This document shows, in pieces, positions 27,140-36,052 of a DNA stretch of 64,000 nucleotides. Below the pieces are notes generated by a model. That model made no database searches. It worked only from the letters and a program-made list of their open reading frames with translations, and was not told the origin of the DNA. Origin of the DNA: Psychrobacillus sp042944905 (lineage in GTDB: Bacteria; Bacillota; Bacilli; Bacillales_A; Planococcaceae); NCBI RefSeq assembly GCF_042944905.1, contig NZ_CP168496.1:1302001-1366000 (forward strand), written 5' to 3'. The translations under genes and the position numbers were made by a program. Position 1 is the stretch's first letter; each line of letters begins with the position of its first letter.

Positions 27140-28168
27140 ATGAAAAAACCATTTACACCACAGCTTGTATATTTTGAACCAAATGCATTGGAATATCCAC
27201 TTGGGAAAGAACTAAAAGAAAAATTTGAAAAGATGGGAACAGAAATTCGTTATACGACTTCTCATAATCAAGTTCGAGATCTACCTGGTGAAAATGATTT
27301 TCAAAAGTATCGTATTGCCAAATCCACTCTCGTCGTGGGAATTCGGAAAACCCTTAAGTTTGATACGTCCAAACCTTCAGCTGAATATGCGATACCATTT
27401 GCTACAGGTTGTATGGGCCATTGTCATTATTGTTATTTACAAACAACCATGGGAAGCAAGCCATACATTCGTACATATGTGAATGTGGAAGAAATCTTGG
27501 AAGCCGCTGATCGTTATATGGAAGAACGTGCCCCTGACATTACTCGATTTGAAGCATCTTGTACTTCTGATATTGTTGGGATTGATCACTTAACCCATAC
27601 ATTAAAAAGAGCAATCGAGCATTTTGGTCAAACTGAACTTGGTAGGTTGAGATTTGTAACGAAATTTCATTATGTTGACCATTTACTAGATGCCAAACAT
27701 AACGGAAAGACCAGATTTCGTTTCAGTGTAAATGCTGATTATGTCATTAAAAACTTTGAACCTGGGACATCTTCTTTAGCTAATCGAATAGAAGCGGCAG
27801 GAAAAGTAGCGAGAGCTGGTTATCCGCTTGGTTTCATCGTAGCTCCAATTTACCTTCATGAAGGATGGGAGGAAGGTTATTATCATCTGTTTGAGCGGCT
27901 TGATGCGGAACTTCCTATGGATGCAAGAGATGATATTACATTTGAATTCATTCAACACCGTTTTACAAAGCCCGCTAAAAAAGTGATTGAAAAGAACTAT
28001 CCTATGACCAAATTAGAACTAGATGAAACCGCAAGAAGATATAAATGGGGAAAGTATGGAATAGGTAAATATATTTACCAAAAAGAGGAAGAAGAAGATA
28101 TAAAAGAACATCTTTATGGGTATATGAAAAAATTTTTCCCGAAGGCTAAACTTGAATATTTTACGTGA
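27140..28168 (+). CDS. splB: Spore photoproduct lyase
   Basis: A 342-aa radical-SAM enzyme that reverses 5-thyminyl-5,6-dihydrothymine (spore photoproduct) during germination. The cluster motif CMGHCHYC provides Cys91, Cys95 and Cys98 for the 4Fe-4S centre. Cys141 in FEASCTSDIV is the conserved hydrogen-donor Cys; the numbering is the same as in B. subtilis. The length is normal. It is preceded by splA with AGGGAGG before the ATG and followed by a strong terminator. It proves the host is a spore former. Confidence 0.97.
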   Translation: MKKPFTPQLVYFEPNALEYPLGKELKEKFEKMGTEIRYTTSHNQVRDLPGENDFQKYRIAKSTLVVGIRKTLKFDTSKPSAEYAIPFATGCMGHCHYCYLQTTMGSKPYIRTYVNVEEILEAADRYMEERAPDITRFEASCTSDIVGIDHLTHTLKRAIEHFGQTELGRLRFVTKFHYVDHLLDAKHNGKTRFRFSVNADYVIKNFEPGTSSLANRIEAAGKVARAGYPLGFIVAPIYLHEGWEEGYYHLFERLDAELPMDARDDITFEFIQHRFTKPAKKVIEKNYPMTKLELDETARRYKWGKYGIGKYIYQKEEEEDIKEHLYGYMKKFFPKAKLEYFT

Positions 28169-28176
28169 ACAGTACA

Positions 28177-28210
28177 AAAGCACATCAAGTTAAGCAATTG
28201 ATGTGCTTTT
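28177..28210. terminator. Terminator between splB and the DUF4188 gene
   Basis: A perfect 13-bp stem AAAAGCACATCAA/TTGATGTGCTTTT with an 8-nt loop acts on both strands between convergent genes. Confidence 0.88.
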
Positions 28211-28215
28211 CGTTA

Positions 28216-28549
28216 TCATGTTTTTGTGATGTTATTAAGCCGCTTTCGAGCAGAGTTGCGTTCAGCGGTAATTGGAATATGTTTCATGGCCTTTCCCAAA
28301 CCATATAGAGGCATATTTCCATACACCGTTTCGTAATGTCCCTTTTTAAGCTCATAGGTTTCGTGATAAATTCCAACCGCATCATTGTTACCTATTTTTT
28401 TATTGAAATTCTTCCATGCTGTCAAATGTTTTTCACCATTCGCATAAGCAAGCAGATCTTCAGTGGACCGCCAATATTGAATCATTACCGTAGTTCTAAG
28501 GCCAAAAAAGCTTTCCATGGATAAAAAACCTAACGCTTCTTTGTTCGTA
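28216..28549 (-). pseudogene. DUF4188 protein, C-terminal part, split by an IS3-family element
   Basis: It encodes NKEALGFLSMESFFGLRTTV, MIQYWRSTEDLLAYANGEKH, then VGIYHETYELKKGHYETVYG, typical of DUF4188, a dimeric alpha/beta-barrel (ABM-like) family. The frame reported upstream of 28549 comes from the insertion sequence. Removing the element and one GTA copy joins this piece in frame to the N-terminal part at 29845-29999 (KELYT then NKEAL), giving 161 residues. Confidence 0.88.
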
Positions 28550-28636
28550 TGGACTAACCTAAAATAATGAGACAATATAAAACACCTTCGATAGTGGTAC
28601 ACTTAAAACAAGTACTTAAATCGGAGGTGTTTTTGC

Positions 28637-28954
28637 ATGGGCAAAAACGTGTATTCAAGTGAAATTAAATGGGCAGTCGTGAAAGATAAAATGAGCGGTC
28701 ATCTTACGACGAAAGAAATTATGGAGAAATACGGAATTAAGAATAAATCTCAAATTGAGACATGGATGAGATGGTATAGAGCGAATGAAATTCATCGTTT
28801 CGATCAACCGATCGGGAAGCAATATTCATTTGGGCATGGACCTGAATTTAAGAGTGAAGAAGAGAAGAAAGATACACAAATGAACCATTTGAAAATGGAG
28901 AATGAGATTCTAAAAAAGTATATGGAAATGGTAAAGGAGTTGAAAAACAGCTAG
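28637..28954 (+). CDS. IS3-family OrfA (helix-turn-helix and leucine zipper)
   Basis: A 105-aa protein with an N-terminal helix-turn-helix (VKDKMSGHLTTKEIMEKYGI, KNKSQIETWMRWYRA) and a C-terminal heptad coiled coil (MNHLKMENEILKKYMEMVKE), the usual DNA-binding and dimerising part of IS3 transposases. GGAGGTG precedes the ATG. Near its end the slippery heptamer A-AAA-AAG (28912-28918) could allow a -1 shift into the orfB frame to make the OrfAB fusion. Confidence 0.93.
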   Translation: MGKNVYSSEIKWAVVKDKMSGHLTTKEIMEKYGIKNKSQIETWMRWYRANEIHRFDQPIGKQYSFGHGPEFKSEEEKKDTQMNHLKMENEILKKYMEMVKELKNS

Positions 28955-28965
28955 TTCTTCAAATC

Positions 28966-29802
28966 GTGGAAAAGTATCGAAAAAAATATACAGTAACGGC
29001 AATTCTGTCAGCCCTTCAGGTGCCTCGATCCACCTTTTATCGTTGGTTAGCAGAAGGTGTAGAATACGTTCGAACCAAAGCAGAAGAAGCAATCATCGAA
29101 CTATGCAAGAAAACGAAATACCGCAATGGTCATCGTAAAATTAAGGCGTTATTGAAAAGAGAATATGGAATTGAATTAGACCGCAATACGGTCCAGAAAA
29201 CCATGCAGAAGTATAATCTTCAATGCAAAGTGAAGCAAAAACGAAAATGGAAATCACAAGGAGAGTCAGTAGTAATTGCCCCAAATTTATTGAATCGTAA
29301 CTTTACAGCTAGTAAACCGAATGAAAAATGGGTAACAGATATTACGTATATTCAATATGGTAGCGTCACTTTATATCTTTCGACGATCATGGATTTATAT
29401 AATAATGAAATTGTCGCTTATAAGCTCTACAATCATCAACAGACACCGTTGGTAATAGATACGCTTAAAGAGGCATTGATAGCTCGTGGAAATCCGCAGG
29501 AAGTCATTGTACATTCTGATCAAGGGAGTGTTTACACATCATATGCGTATCAGGATTGCTTGAAGGAGAATCATCTAGTGAGTAGCATGTCCAGACGCGG
29601 CAACTGTTGGGATAACGCTGTTATCGAATCCTATCATTCTAGTTTAAAAACAGAAGAATTTTATTTAACTAAGTTTAATTCATTGAGCAATATTTGCGTT
29701 ATACAACGAATTGACGAATATCTTCATCATTACAATGAAGAACGTATCCAAGAAAAATTAGGCTACCTAACACCAAAAGAATTTGGCATTGCGGCAGCCT
29801 AA
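28966..29802 (+). CDS. IS3-family OrfB (DDE transposase)
   Basis: A DDE integrase of about 278 residues from GTG 28966. The catalytic triad lies in WVTDITYIQ, HSDQGSVYTS and AVIESYHSSLKTEEFY (D, D, E). An N-terminal HTH_21-like segment (VPRSTFYRWLAEGVEYVRTK, NGHRKIKALLKREYGIELDR) precedes it. The frame is -1 relative to orfA and is open back to 28906, so it is probably made mainly as OrfAB by frameshifting. The triad is intact, so the element may still be active. Confidence 0.94.
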   Translation: MEKYRKKYTVTAILSALQVPRSTFYRWLAEGVEYVRTKAEEAIIELCKKTKYRNGHRKIKALLKREYGIELDRNTVQKTMQKYNLQCKVKQKRKWKSQGESVVIAPNLLNRNFTASKPNEKWVTDITYIQYGSVTLYLSTIMDLYNNEIVAYKLYNHQQTPLVIDTLKEALIARGNPQEVIVHSDQGSVYTSYAYQDCLKENHLVSSMSRRGNCWDNAVIESYHSSLKTEEFYLTKFNSLSNICVIQRIDEYLHHYNEERIQEKLGYLTPKEFGIAAA

Positions 29803-29844
29803 AATAGGTGTTTTATATGTGTCTCATATCGCTAGGTCAGTTCA

Positions 29845-29999
29845 GTATAAAGCTCTTTTATCATTCCAGGCATGGCATTAAATACCGGAAGCCACTTATT
29901 CACGGCTAATCGCTTGTTAATCCTCATCCCAATAATAAACACGACAACATCCTCGTTATTCTCCGTTGTGTAACGCCCGGTAAAAATCTGCTTAGCCAT
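29845..29999 (-). pseudogene. DUF4188 protein, N-terminal part, split by the IS3 element
   Basis: From ATG 29999 the frame reads MAKQIFTGRYTTENNEDVVV, FIIGMRINKRLAVNKWLPVF and AMPGMIKELYT, the start of DUF4188 proteins, then runs into the insertion sequence. GGAGAATTGA precedes the ATG. Together with 28216-28549 it forms one interrupted gene. Confidence 0.88.
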
Positions 30000-30010
30000 T
30001 CAATTCTCCT

Positions 30011-30775
30011 TCAATCCCTTTTTTTCATTATAAAACTCAGATGTCTTCCACTTTTTTTGTCTTGACGATAAGAGAAACCATCTGGATGCAAATAAGTACA
30101 AGTCGGATCAATCGTAATTTGATCAGACGGGATGCCTGTCAGTTCACATTGCTTTTTCACGGTTTGCTGATTGTCAATATGATACTTGTGGGTTTGGTTA
30201 TTGTAATAGATAAAATCATCTGTATATCCAAGATGTTTGAATTTAACATACACATCTTCATCGACTTCAAACTTTTCTTGGCTCAGTGCTGTACCAATCT
30301 GTACATGCAAATCACTTGGATTACAATGTTCTACTTCTTTTAAATGCTCAAAAAGTTTTAAAGTAACTTCTTTGACTGTACCTTGCCATCCAGAATGAAT
30401 CACGCCAATTAACCCGTTCACTTCATTATAAAAAATCACTGGTACACAATCCGCAGTGAAGCTGCACAATACCAGATTTGGCTCATACGTATACAGGGCG
30501 TCTGTATCTGCAATTGCGGAATCCATTCGATCTGCGCCTCTCCCTTTGTCATTAAGGGTAACTCGATGAAAATTTGAGCTATGTGTTTGATTGGCAGAAA
30601 CGAAGGTATCTAAACCGCAATCCAAAAAAGTAGCTAACTTCTTGCGATTTTCTATTACATTTTTAGGGGTTTCACAGACATGGAGAGCCATATTGTTGTC
30701 TTCATGTTCCGTTTCATCTTTCATAGTTATTCCTGCTATGAATTTCTCATTATTTAAGTATATGTTTGTTTTCAT
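30011..30775 (-). CDS. pgeF: Laccase-domain protein YlmD/PgeF type
   Basis: A 254-aa member of the YfiH/YlmD family (peptidoglycan editing factor PgeF or purine nucleosidase activity in different studies). Conserved metal/catalytic residues appear in SANQTHSSNFHRV, CSFTADCVPVIFYN (Cys) and GVIHSGWQGTVKEV (His), plus PTCTYLHPDGFSYRQD. AGGTGAT precedes the ATG. It lies directly downstream of the DUF4188 gene in the same orientation (12 bp upstream of the latter's start), so the two may have been co-transcribed. Confidence 0.88.
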   Translation of the reverse strand: MKTNIYLNNEKFIAGITMKDETEHEDNNMALHVCETPKNVIENRKKLATFLDCGLDTFVSANQTHSSNFHRVTLNDKGRGADRMDSAIADTDALYTYEPNLVLCSFTADCVPVIFYNEVNGLIGVIHSGWQGTVKEVTLKLFEHLKEVEHCNPSDLHVQIGTALSQEKFEVDEDVYVKFKHLGYTDDFIYYNNQTHKYHIDNQQTVKKQCELTGIPSDQITIDPTCTYLHPDGFSYRQDKKSGRHLSFIMKKRD

Positions 30776-31161
30776 ATCATCACCTATTATTAATATATAT
30801 TAGTGCAATCTTGGTGTATAGGTCAGTAAACTCTGGTAAAGAAATAATCTATAGATTTGATATGAAAGATGATCCCGAAGAGCGCTATCAAAGTAAAGAA
30901 ACTGGGAGTGGTACAGCAAAAAAGACCTTATGGAAAGCACTACAGAATACTTCGATTAAATAACGAATGTATGAAGGAACGTTCTTATGGGATGTCATAT
31001 ATTTTAGCGGTATTAAGAAATATTGAGGCAATCTTTTTTATATTATAAATTTTTATAGTTTTAGATTTCATATATGATAAAATTAGATGATAAGCATCAG
31101 AGTATTCTTATTAAAATGAATGGATAAATATTATACAAATACATATGAGAGAGAGTGTGCT
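30776..31161. other. Intergenic region with a possible gene remnant
   Basis: A frame at about 30820-30963 encodes SGKEIIYRFDMKDDPEERYQ and KETGSGTAKKTLWKALQNTS, which has the composition of a real protein C-terminus but no start or ribosome binding site. It is probably the tail of a lost gene. The rest to 31161 is AT-rich promoter-like sequence. Confidence 0.35.
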
Positions 31162-32100
31162 ATGACTAAAACTACTTTTGCGTTAATTGGAACTGGAGTT
31201 GTTGGGGAGCGAATTATTAATCAAATTTTGGCTCATGCTAATTGCGAAATTGTGTCCGTATTAGACGAAAACAAAACAAGACTAAAGGAAATTTCAACAA
31301 AATATCAACTTCCAGCTGTTGAAACATTAGAGGAACTTTTTCAATCACAACCAAATTGGGTTTATATTGGAACACCTCCCGTAAGTCATGCTCCTTTGGC
31401 AGAACAAATAGCTGCACGTGGTTTTAATATCCTTTCTGAAAAGCCTCTTGCACATGATACGCTAGATGGCATACGTATGGTAAAAGCAGCAGATGAAGCT
31501 AAAGTTCATACAGCGATGCATTTTCCTTTAATGTACAGTCCTGAAGTACATAGTCTAAAAAAAGCGATTACTACAGATTCACTTGGCGATATTGTTCGTA
31601 TTGAGCTACATACATACTTCCCACACTGGCCAAGAAAATGGCAACAAAATCCGTGGATAGCTTCAAGAGAACAAGGAGGTTTCATAAGAGAAATATTTCC
31701 ACATTATCTTCAAATCTTGTATCATCTATTCGGTGATTTTACGATTTCTTCCCATGAGACGACCTATCCAGAAAATGAAGAATTATGTGAAACAGGTGTT
31801 ATGGCTTTGGCTAAAACAGAAAGTGGAATACCAATTGTTTTGAATAGCTTGGCAGGAATTGGACAGGAAGAACGTCTAGAATTTAAGGTTTTTGGAACAA
31901 AAAAAGTAATGACAATTCGAAATTGGTCAGAGCTCTGGGTAAGTGAAAAGGACGAGAAAGCCGTTCATATTATTCCGGACAGTAAGCCCGAAAGTCTATT
32001 GGACGCATGTCATGGCTTGATAAATGGCAAAGAGTCTCAGATCGTATCGTTTGAAGAAGGATTGAAGGTACAAAATTGGATTGACCAGTTATTAGTATAA
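31162..32100 (+). CDS. Gfo/Idh/MocA-family NAD(P)-dependent oxidoreductase
   Basis: A 312-aa enzyme with Rossmann fold (FALIGTGVVGERIINQI), the family motif SEKPLAHD (EKP, cofactor/substrate Lys) and the C-terminal substrate domain (GGFIREIFPHYLQILYHLFG with the catalytic-type His). It likely oxidises a sugar, inositol or related compound. ATG 31162 is preferred over 31120 because GAGAGAG lies 8 nt upstream and the Rossmann motif begins immediately. It stands alone, so the substrate cannot be inferred. Confidence 0.87.
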   Translation: MTKTTFALIGTGVVGERIINQILAHANCEIVSVLDENKTRLKEISTKYQLPAVETLEELFQSQPNWVYIGTPPVSHAPLAEQIAARGFNILSEKPLAHDTLDGIRMVKAADEAKVHTAMHFPLMYSPEVHSLKKAITTDSLGDIVRIELHTYFPHWPRKWQQNPWIASREQGGFIREIFPHYLQILYHLFGDFTISSHETTYPENEELCETGVMALAKTESGIPIVLNSLAGIGQEERLEFKVFGTKKVMTIRNWSELWVSEKDEKAVHIIPDSKPESLLDACHGLINGKESQIVSFEEGLKVQNWIDQLLV

Positions 32101-32124
32101 GAACTCTTTTAAAATTTATGAATG

Positions 32125-32262
32125 AGGTTCTTAAACAAGAACCTTATTTCAAAGTGTAGTTCTGGTTTCTATATCTTAATGTTCAACATATCTTCAACAA
32201 TTTTACAGATAGAATGAAAGAGCCGATGGTAGTGACAATGTCACTTTCATCGGCTCTATTTC
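32125..32262 (+). terminator. Two successive terminators after the oxidoreductase gene
   Basis: AGGTTCTT-AAAC-AAGAACCT lies at 32125-32144. A longer stem AGAGCCGATG..AGTGAC/GTCACT..CATCGGCTCT lies at 32219-32257 and is followed by ATTTCTT. From 32263 to 32508 no gene is seen. Confidence 0.75.
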
Positions 32263-32508
32263 TTCCTGGTCCTTCTGCGATTAACGTATGTACTACGCTT
32301 TACTACAAGCTTTACATACATAGTTTGTTAAGCTTGGTGAAAGAATAGACAATATAGACAGTATGCGAGAGAAAATTGGTTCTGACGCAAGGAAGACTCA
32401 TTATTTAGACTTATACAAATATAGCGAAACTGGTAGACTTTTTTTGCTTTGGAGTATATAAATAAAACTTACCCTACTTAAAATAGATTGGAAAGAGGTG
32501 GTTTCAAC

Positions 32509-33915
32509 GTGTTTATGGACGCACTTAATTGGCTGGTTGGTCCAGCTAATGACTTTATATGGACATACGTACTGATCGGTGTTCTTTTATTAATAGGAGC
32601 TTATTTTACAATTCGTACAAAATTCGTTCAAGTACGATTGTTTGGTGAAATGTTCCGCCTGATTGTTGAGAAGAAAGAAGGAAAAAATGGGGTTTCCCCG
32701 TTCCAGGCATTCACAATCAGTGCAGCTTCTCGTGTAGGTACTGGTAACATTACAGGGGTCGCTCTTGCAATTGGAATTGGTGGACCTGGAGCGGTATTCT
32801 GGATGTGGATCATTGCAATCATAGGTATGTCCACAGCTTTCATAGAAAGCACGCTCGCGCAGGTCTATAAAGTAAAAGATGGAGATACATTCCGTGGTGG
32901 ACCTGCTTATTATATGCAAAAAGCGTTGGGAATGCGGAAACTTGGGATTGTGTTTGCTATTCTTTTAACCCTTTGTTTTGGATTTATTTTCAATGCTGTG
33001 CAATCGAATACAATTAGTCAATCGTTCTCGGATGTCTTCGGAATTCCTGATTGGGCGATAGGTCTTGGCCTTGTTCTATTATCGGCAGTCATCATTTTTG
33101 GTGGAGTTCAAAGAATTGTAAAAGTAACGCAGACAATTGTTCCGGTCATGGCAATTCTCTACATTATCGTGGCACTTTACATTATGATTATGAATATTAC
33201 AGAAGTTCCAGCTATGTTCAAACTTATTATTGAACATGCTTTCGGTATTAAGGAAATGGTCGGCGGAGGTATAGGTGCAGCAATGATGCAAGGGATACGT
33301 CGTGGGTTGTTTTCTAACGAAGCTGGGATGGGAAGTGTGCCGAACGCTGCAGCAACTGCAAATGTGTCTCACCCTGTAAAACAAGGACTAGTTCAAAGCC
33401 TTGGCGTATTTTTTGATACAATCATTATCTGTTCGGCAACCGCTTTCATCATTCTGCTTGCGGATCTTTATGGGACCGGGGATATGGATGGTATTCTTTT
33501 GACACAAGCTTCGATGGCTGTTCATGTAGGCGCATGGGCTCCGTATTTCATTGCTTTTGCAATCTTTTTCTTTGCTTATAGTTCAATTATAGGGAATTAT
33601 TATTACGGCGAAACGAATATTGAATTCATGAATGCTCACAAATCTTGGATGACAGTTTACCGTTTCGTTGTACTTGGCATGGTTATGTTCGGTGCTATGG
33701 CAAAGGTAGGTATTGTCTGGAGTATGGCGGATTTATTCATGGGAATGATGGCGATAATAAACTTGATTGTCATTTTGGTCCTTGGTAAAGTTGCATATAA
33801 AGCGTTAGACGATTACTCAAGTCAGCGAAAAAAGGGTTTAAATCCTGTGTTTAAAGCAAGTACAATTCCAGGCCTCAAAGGTGCTGAATGTTGGGAAGAA
33901 GAGGAAAAGTTATAA
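32509..33915 (+). CDS. Sodium:alanine/glycine symporter, AGCS family (copy 2)
   Basis: A 468-aa AGCS symporter with TISAASRVGTGNITGVALAI, GGPGAVFWMWIIAIIGMSTA, FRGGPAYYMQKALG and RRGLFSNEAGMGSVPNAAAT. It is similar to copy 1 at 22826-24280 throughout. GTG 32509 is chosen because GAGGTGG is 7 nt upstream; ATG 32515 is a possible alternative, and the frame upstream runs through the ribosome binding site. It imports alanine or glycine with Na+; the two copies may differ in affinity or regulation. The C-terminal tail has the family-like LNPVFKASTIPGLKGAECWE. Confidence 0.92.
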   Translation: MFMDALNWLVGPANDFIWTYVLIGVLLLIGAYFTIRTKFVQVRLFGEMFRLIVEKKEGKNGVSPFQAFTISAASRVGTGNITGVALAIGIGGPGAVFWMWIIAIIGMSTAFIESTLAQVYKVKDGDTFRGGPAYYMQKALGMRKLGIVFAILLTLCFGFIFNAVQSNTISQSFSDVFGIPDWAIGLGLVLLSAVIIFGGVQRIVKVTQTIVPVMAILYIIVALYIMIMNITEVPAMFKLIIEHAFGIKEMVGGGIGAAMMQGIRRGLFSNEAGMGSVPNAAATANVSHPVKQGLVQSLGVFFDTIIICSATAFIILLADLYGTGDMDGILLTQASMAVHVGAWAPYFIAFAIFFFAYSSIIGNYYYGETNIEFMNAHKSWMTVYRFVVLGMVMFGAMAKVGIVWSMADLFMGMMAIINLIVILVLGKVAYKALDDYSSQRKKGLNPVFKASTIPGLKGAECWEEEEKL

Positions 33916-33941
33916 AAGAAAACTAACATAAGTTAGCGAAA

Positions 33942-33972
33942 AGAGTACTGCCAATTGGTAGTGCTCTTTTTT
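33942..33972 (+). terminator. Terminator after alanine symporter 2
   Basis: The stem AGAGTACTGCC/GGTAGTGCTCT (two wobble pairs) with an AATT loop is followed by TTTTTTT. Confidence 0.9.
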
Positions 33973-34065
33973 TGTTTATTTCGACCATAAGAGCAAGAAC
34001 GAGGACGAAATGAATGTGGTTACCCTGTTAAGATGAAGGCTAACAAACATTTAGGAGGAATTAAT

Positions 34066-34836
34066 ATGACGAAAATTCAAGATTTCAATGAGCTTCATTC
34101 ATCACAGGAATTATTATTTATTGGAAATGCATGGGATCTACTATCAGCCTTAACGCTCGAGAAAGTAGGATTCAAAGCGATTGGTACAACAAGTTGGGGA
34201 ATTGCAAACTCGTTAGGATACGCAGATGGTGAAGTAATTGATTTTGAAAGACATCTTAGAATCATCCAAACAATTACGGAGAATGTGAAAATCCCCGTTT
34301 CAGCAGATATTGAGGCTGGATATGGTGAAGACTCGAAGACTATTCTAGAGAATGTATTAAGGACGGCAGACGTTGGAGTTGCTGGTATCAATATAGAGGA
34401 TTCACTCAAAAAACAAAAGGGACTAAGAAAAATAAATGAACATTGTCACCTTATATCAGAAATTAGAATGGCGTTAGACAATCATGGTTATAAAGATTTT
34501 TATATTAATGCAAGAACAGATACATATTTTCAAATGGAAGATCCTTTCTTTGAAACAGTAAATCGAGCAAAGGCCTATGTAGAGAGTGGTGCTAGTGGGA
34601 TATTCGTCCCTGGATTAATGGACAATAATGAGATACAAGAGATCACGTTGAGTGTAAACGCTCCAATAAATATATTATCTTTACCTGGACTAACGAATTG
34701 TAATAAGCTTAAAGAATTAGGAGTTAAACGATTTAGCTTTGGAAATGCATTATCCGATAAGATTATTTCTTTTTTAGAAAAGAATGTGACACAATTAATG
34801 GAATTAAAAGACACTTCATTTTTATATGAGAACTAA
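34066..34836 (+). CDS. Isocitrate lyase/PEP mutase-family protein
   Basis: A 256-aa TIM-barrel protein of the PEP mutase/isocitrate lyase superfamily: FIGNAWDLLSALTLEKVGFK, SADIEAGYGED (metal-binding Asp/Glu), GINIEDS and INARTDTYF are family motifs. Members cleave or make C-C or C-P bonds, for example carboxyvinyl-carboxyphosphonate mutase-like and 2-methylisocitrate lyase-like enzymes. The lyase catalytic KKCGH-type loop is absent, so the exact reaction is unclear. ATG 34066 has TAGGAGG upstream; adaA follows 22 bp later. Confidence 0.85.
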   Translation: MTKIQDFNELHSSQELLFIGNAWDLLSALTLEKVGFKAIGTTSWGIANSLGYADGEVIDFERHLRIIQTITENVKIPVSADIEAGYGEDSKTILENVLRTADVGVAGINIEDSLKKQKGLRKINEHCHLISEIRMALDNHGYKDFYINARTDTYFQMEDPFFETVNRAKAYVESGASGIFVPGLMDNNEIQEITLSVNAPINILSLPGLTNCNKLKELGVKRFSFGNALSDKIISFLEKNVTQLMELKDTSFLYEN

Positions 34837-34858
34837 CTTAGCAAGGGTGTGGGATTAA

Positions 34859-35443
34859 ATGGATGATAAAGTAAATCTTTCTTTTGATGAAATGTGGGAT
34901 AAAATCATCGCTTGCGATAAAAAATATGATGGGCTTTTTTTTACTGCAGTGAAAACAACAAAAATATACTGTCGACCATCATGTAGATCTAGAAAGCCGA
35001 AAAAGATCAATGTGGAATTCTACCATGACATCAATAAAGTTGAAAATGCTGGTTTTCGTGCTTGTAAAAGATGCCAGCCAGAAGTCAACCATTCCCCGCA
35101 TATTGAACTTGTTAGAAGTGTAATTTCCTTTTTAGTTAATCATTATAAACAAAAGCTGGTTTTACAGGATATTGCAAAACATGTTGGTGTAAGTGCCTTT
35201 TATCTGGAACGACTATTTAAACAAGAAACTACCGAAACTCCCCGTACGTATTTGGAAAAAATAAGAATTGACAAAGCGGTACATCTGCTAAAATGCACAG
35301 ATCTTACAAATCTTGAAATTTGTTATGAGATTGGATTTCAAAGTCCTTCAAACTTTTATAAAGTGTTTCGCCGCTTAAGAAATTGTTCACCTAGCGAATA
35401 TCGAAATTTTATCGCTAATCAGCTGGGGAATGAGTTGGTTTGA
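34859..35443 (+). CDS. adaA: Methylphosphotriester-DNA methyltransferase and AraC-type activator, AdaA
   Basis: A 194-aa two-domain protein. The N-terminal Ada zinc domain has Cys38, Cys42, Cys69 and Cys72 (KIYCRPSCRSR and RACKRCQPE), the same positions as in E. coli Ada; Cys38 is expected to take the methyl from phosphotriesters. The C-terminal AraC helix-turn-helix pair covers residues about 85-190 (LQDIAKHVGVSAFYLERLFK, EICYEIGFQSPSNFYKVFRR). It switches on the adaptive response to alkylation. The partner adaB is not adjacent. GGGTGTGGG-like sequence precedes the ATG. Confidence 0.93.
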   Translation: MDDKVNLSFDEMWDKIIACDKKYDGLFFTAVKTTKIYCRPSCRSRKPKKINVEFYHDINKVENAGFRACKRCQPEVNHSPHIELVRSVISFLVNHYKQKLVLQDIAKHVGVSAFYLERLFKQETTETPRTYLEKIRIDKAVHLLKCTDLTNLEICYEIGFQSPSNFYKVFRRLRNCSPSEYRNFIANQLGNELV

Positions 35444-35560
35444 ATATAGTTTGATTCGAAACCTATTGTATATCTAAATTCACTGGGAGTAGTATACATA
35501 AAATATATGAAGATGTTAAAATAACAAATATAGGATTATTGAATTGGAAGGAGTTTTTTG

Positions 35561-35740
35561 ATGAAACCCAAGTTAAGTTATATAGTCAACTTATTAGTAA
35601 CGATGATATGTATAATTATTTTACCTGTTTTTATTATGAAAAGTCATCCTTTTTATGGATTCCTTATTGGCCTCATCCTTGTTGTTATAATAAATAGTTT
35701 AATAGGTGCAAAATGGAGACCCTGGAAATCAATTAAGTGA
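35561..35740 (+). CDS. Small two-helix membrane protein (59 aa)
   Basis: A 59-aa frame with two hydrophobic helices (YIVNLLVTMICIIILPVFIM and FYGFLIGLILVVIINSLIGA) and a basic C-terminus (KWRPWKSIK). GGAAGGAG lies 7-8 nt before the ATG at 35561. No family is recognised. Good translation signals make it a likely real gene of unknown function. Confidence 0.6.
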   Translation: MKPKLSYIVNLLVTMICIIILPVFIMKSHPFYGFLIGLILVVIINSLIGAKWRPWKSIK

Positions 35741-35825
35741 AAAGTTAGGGAGTCTTTAGTAAAGAATGGGACAACAGTGATGTAGGATTTTTCTGTCATA
35801 AAAAAATATGAAGTTTAAAAATTGG

Positions 35826-35852
35826 AGAACGTCTTCACGGCGTTCTTTTTAT
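35826..35852 (+). terminator. Terminator in the gap before DUF6944 copy 2
   Basis: The stem AGAACG/CGTTCT with a 9-nt loop is followed by TTTTTATTTT. The rest of 35741-36052 shows no credible gene; a 62-codon frame at 35808-35996 crosses this terminator and has no ribosome binding site. Confidence 0.65.
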
Positions 35853-36052
35853 TTTGTGAAAATAATAAGGAATACAAGTAAACAAAAGGGTTTTAAAGGT
35901 AGGGAGCAAATTCATCAACCTGTTTTAGGTGCTTGTATTTGTCTAAATCAATGTAGTAAAAGTTGTCACCGTCCATCAGTTTTTTCTTCCCGATAGTCTT
36001 ATATAATCATGAATAGAATAAGGTAACTTCTTCTATGGAACGGTGGGGTGTT

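Larger units (their letters stand above)
28550..29844 (+). mobile_element. IS3-family insertion sequence, 1295 bp, 3-bp target duplication
   Basis: The ends are imperfect inverted repeats of about 38 bp: left TGGACTAACCTAAAATAATG, right (complement) TGAACTGACCTAGCGATATG, both followed by AGACA and ATATAAAACACCT. Flanking GTA (28547-28549 and 29845-29847) is the target duplication, the usual 3 bp of IS3 elements. Two overlapping-phase genes, orfA and orfB, lie inside. Excision in silico restores the DUF4188 frame exactly, which fixes the borders. Confidence 0.93.

Noticed and set aside
28568..29826. IS borders at the inner TGAGACA repeats
   Set aside because: The inner repeats give no target duplication; the outer TGGACT/AGTTCA ends give GTA duplication and restore the interrupted frame exactly.
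32263..32508. Possible riboswitch upstream of the second alanine symporter
   Set aside because: No conserved aptamer motif (glycine, ydaO, T-box or SAM types) could be recognised.
35808..35996. 62-codon frame with several Cys
   Set aside because: It crosses a terminator hairpin, has no ribosome binding site and shows no family motif.
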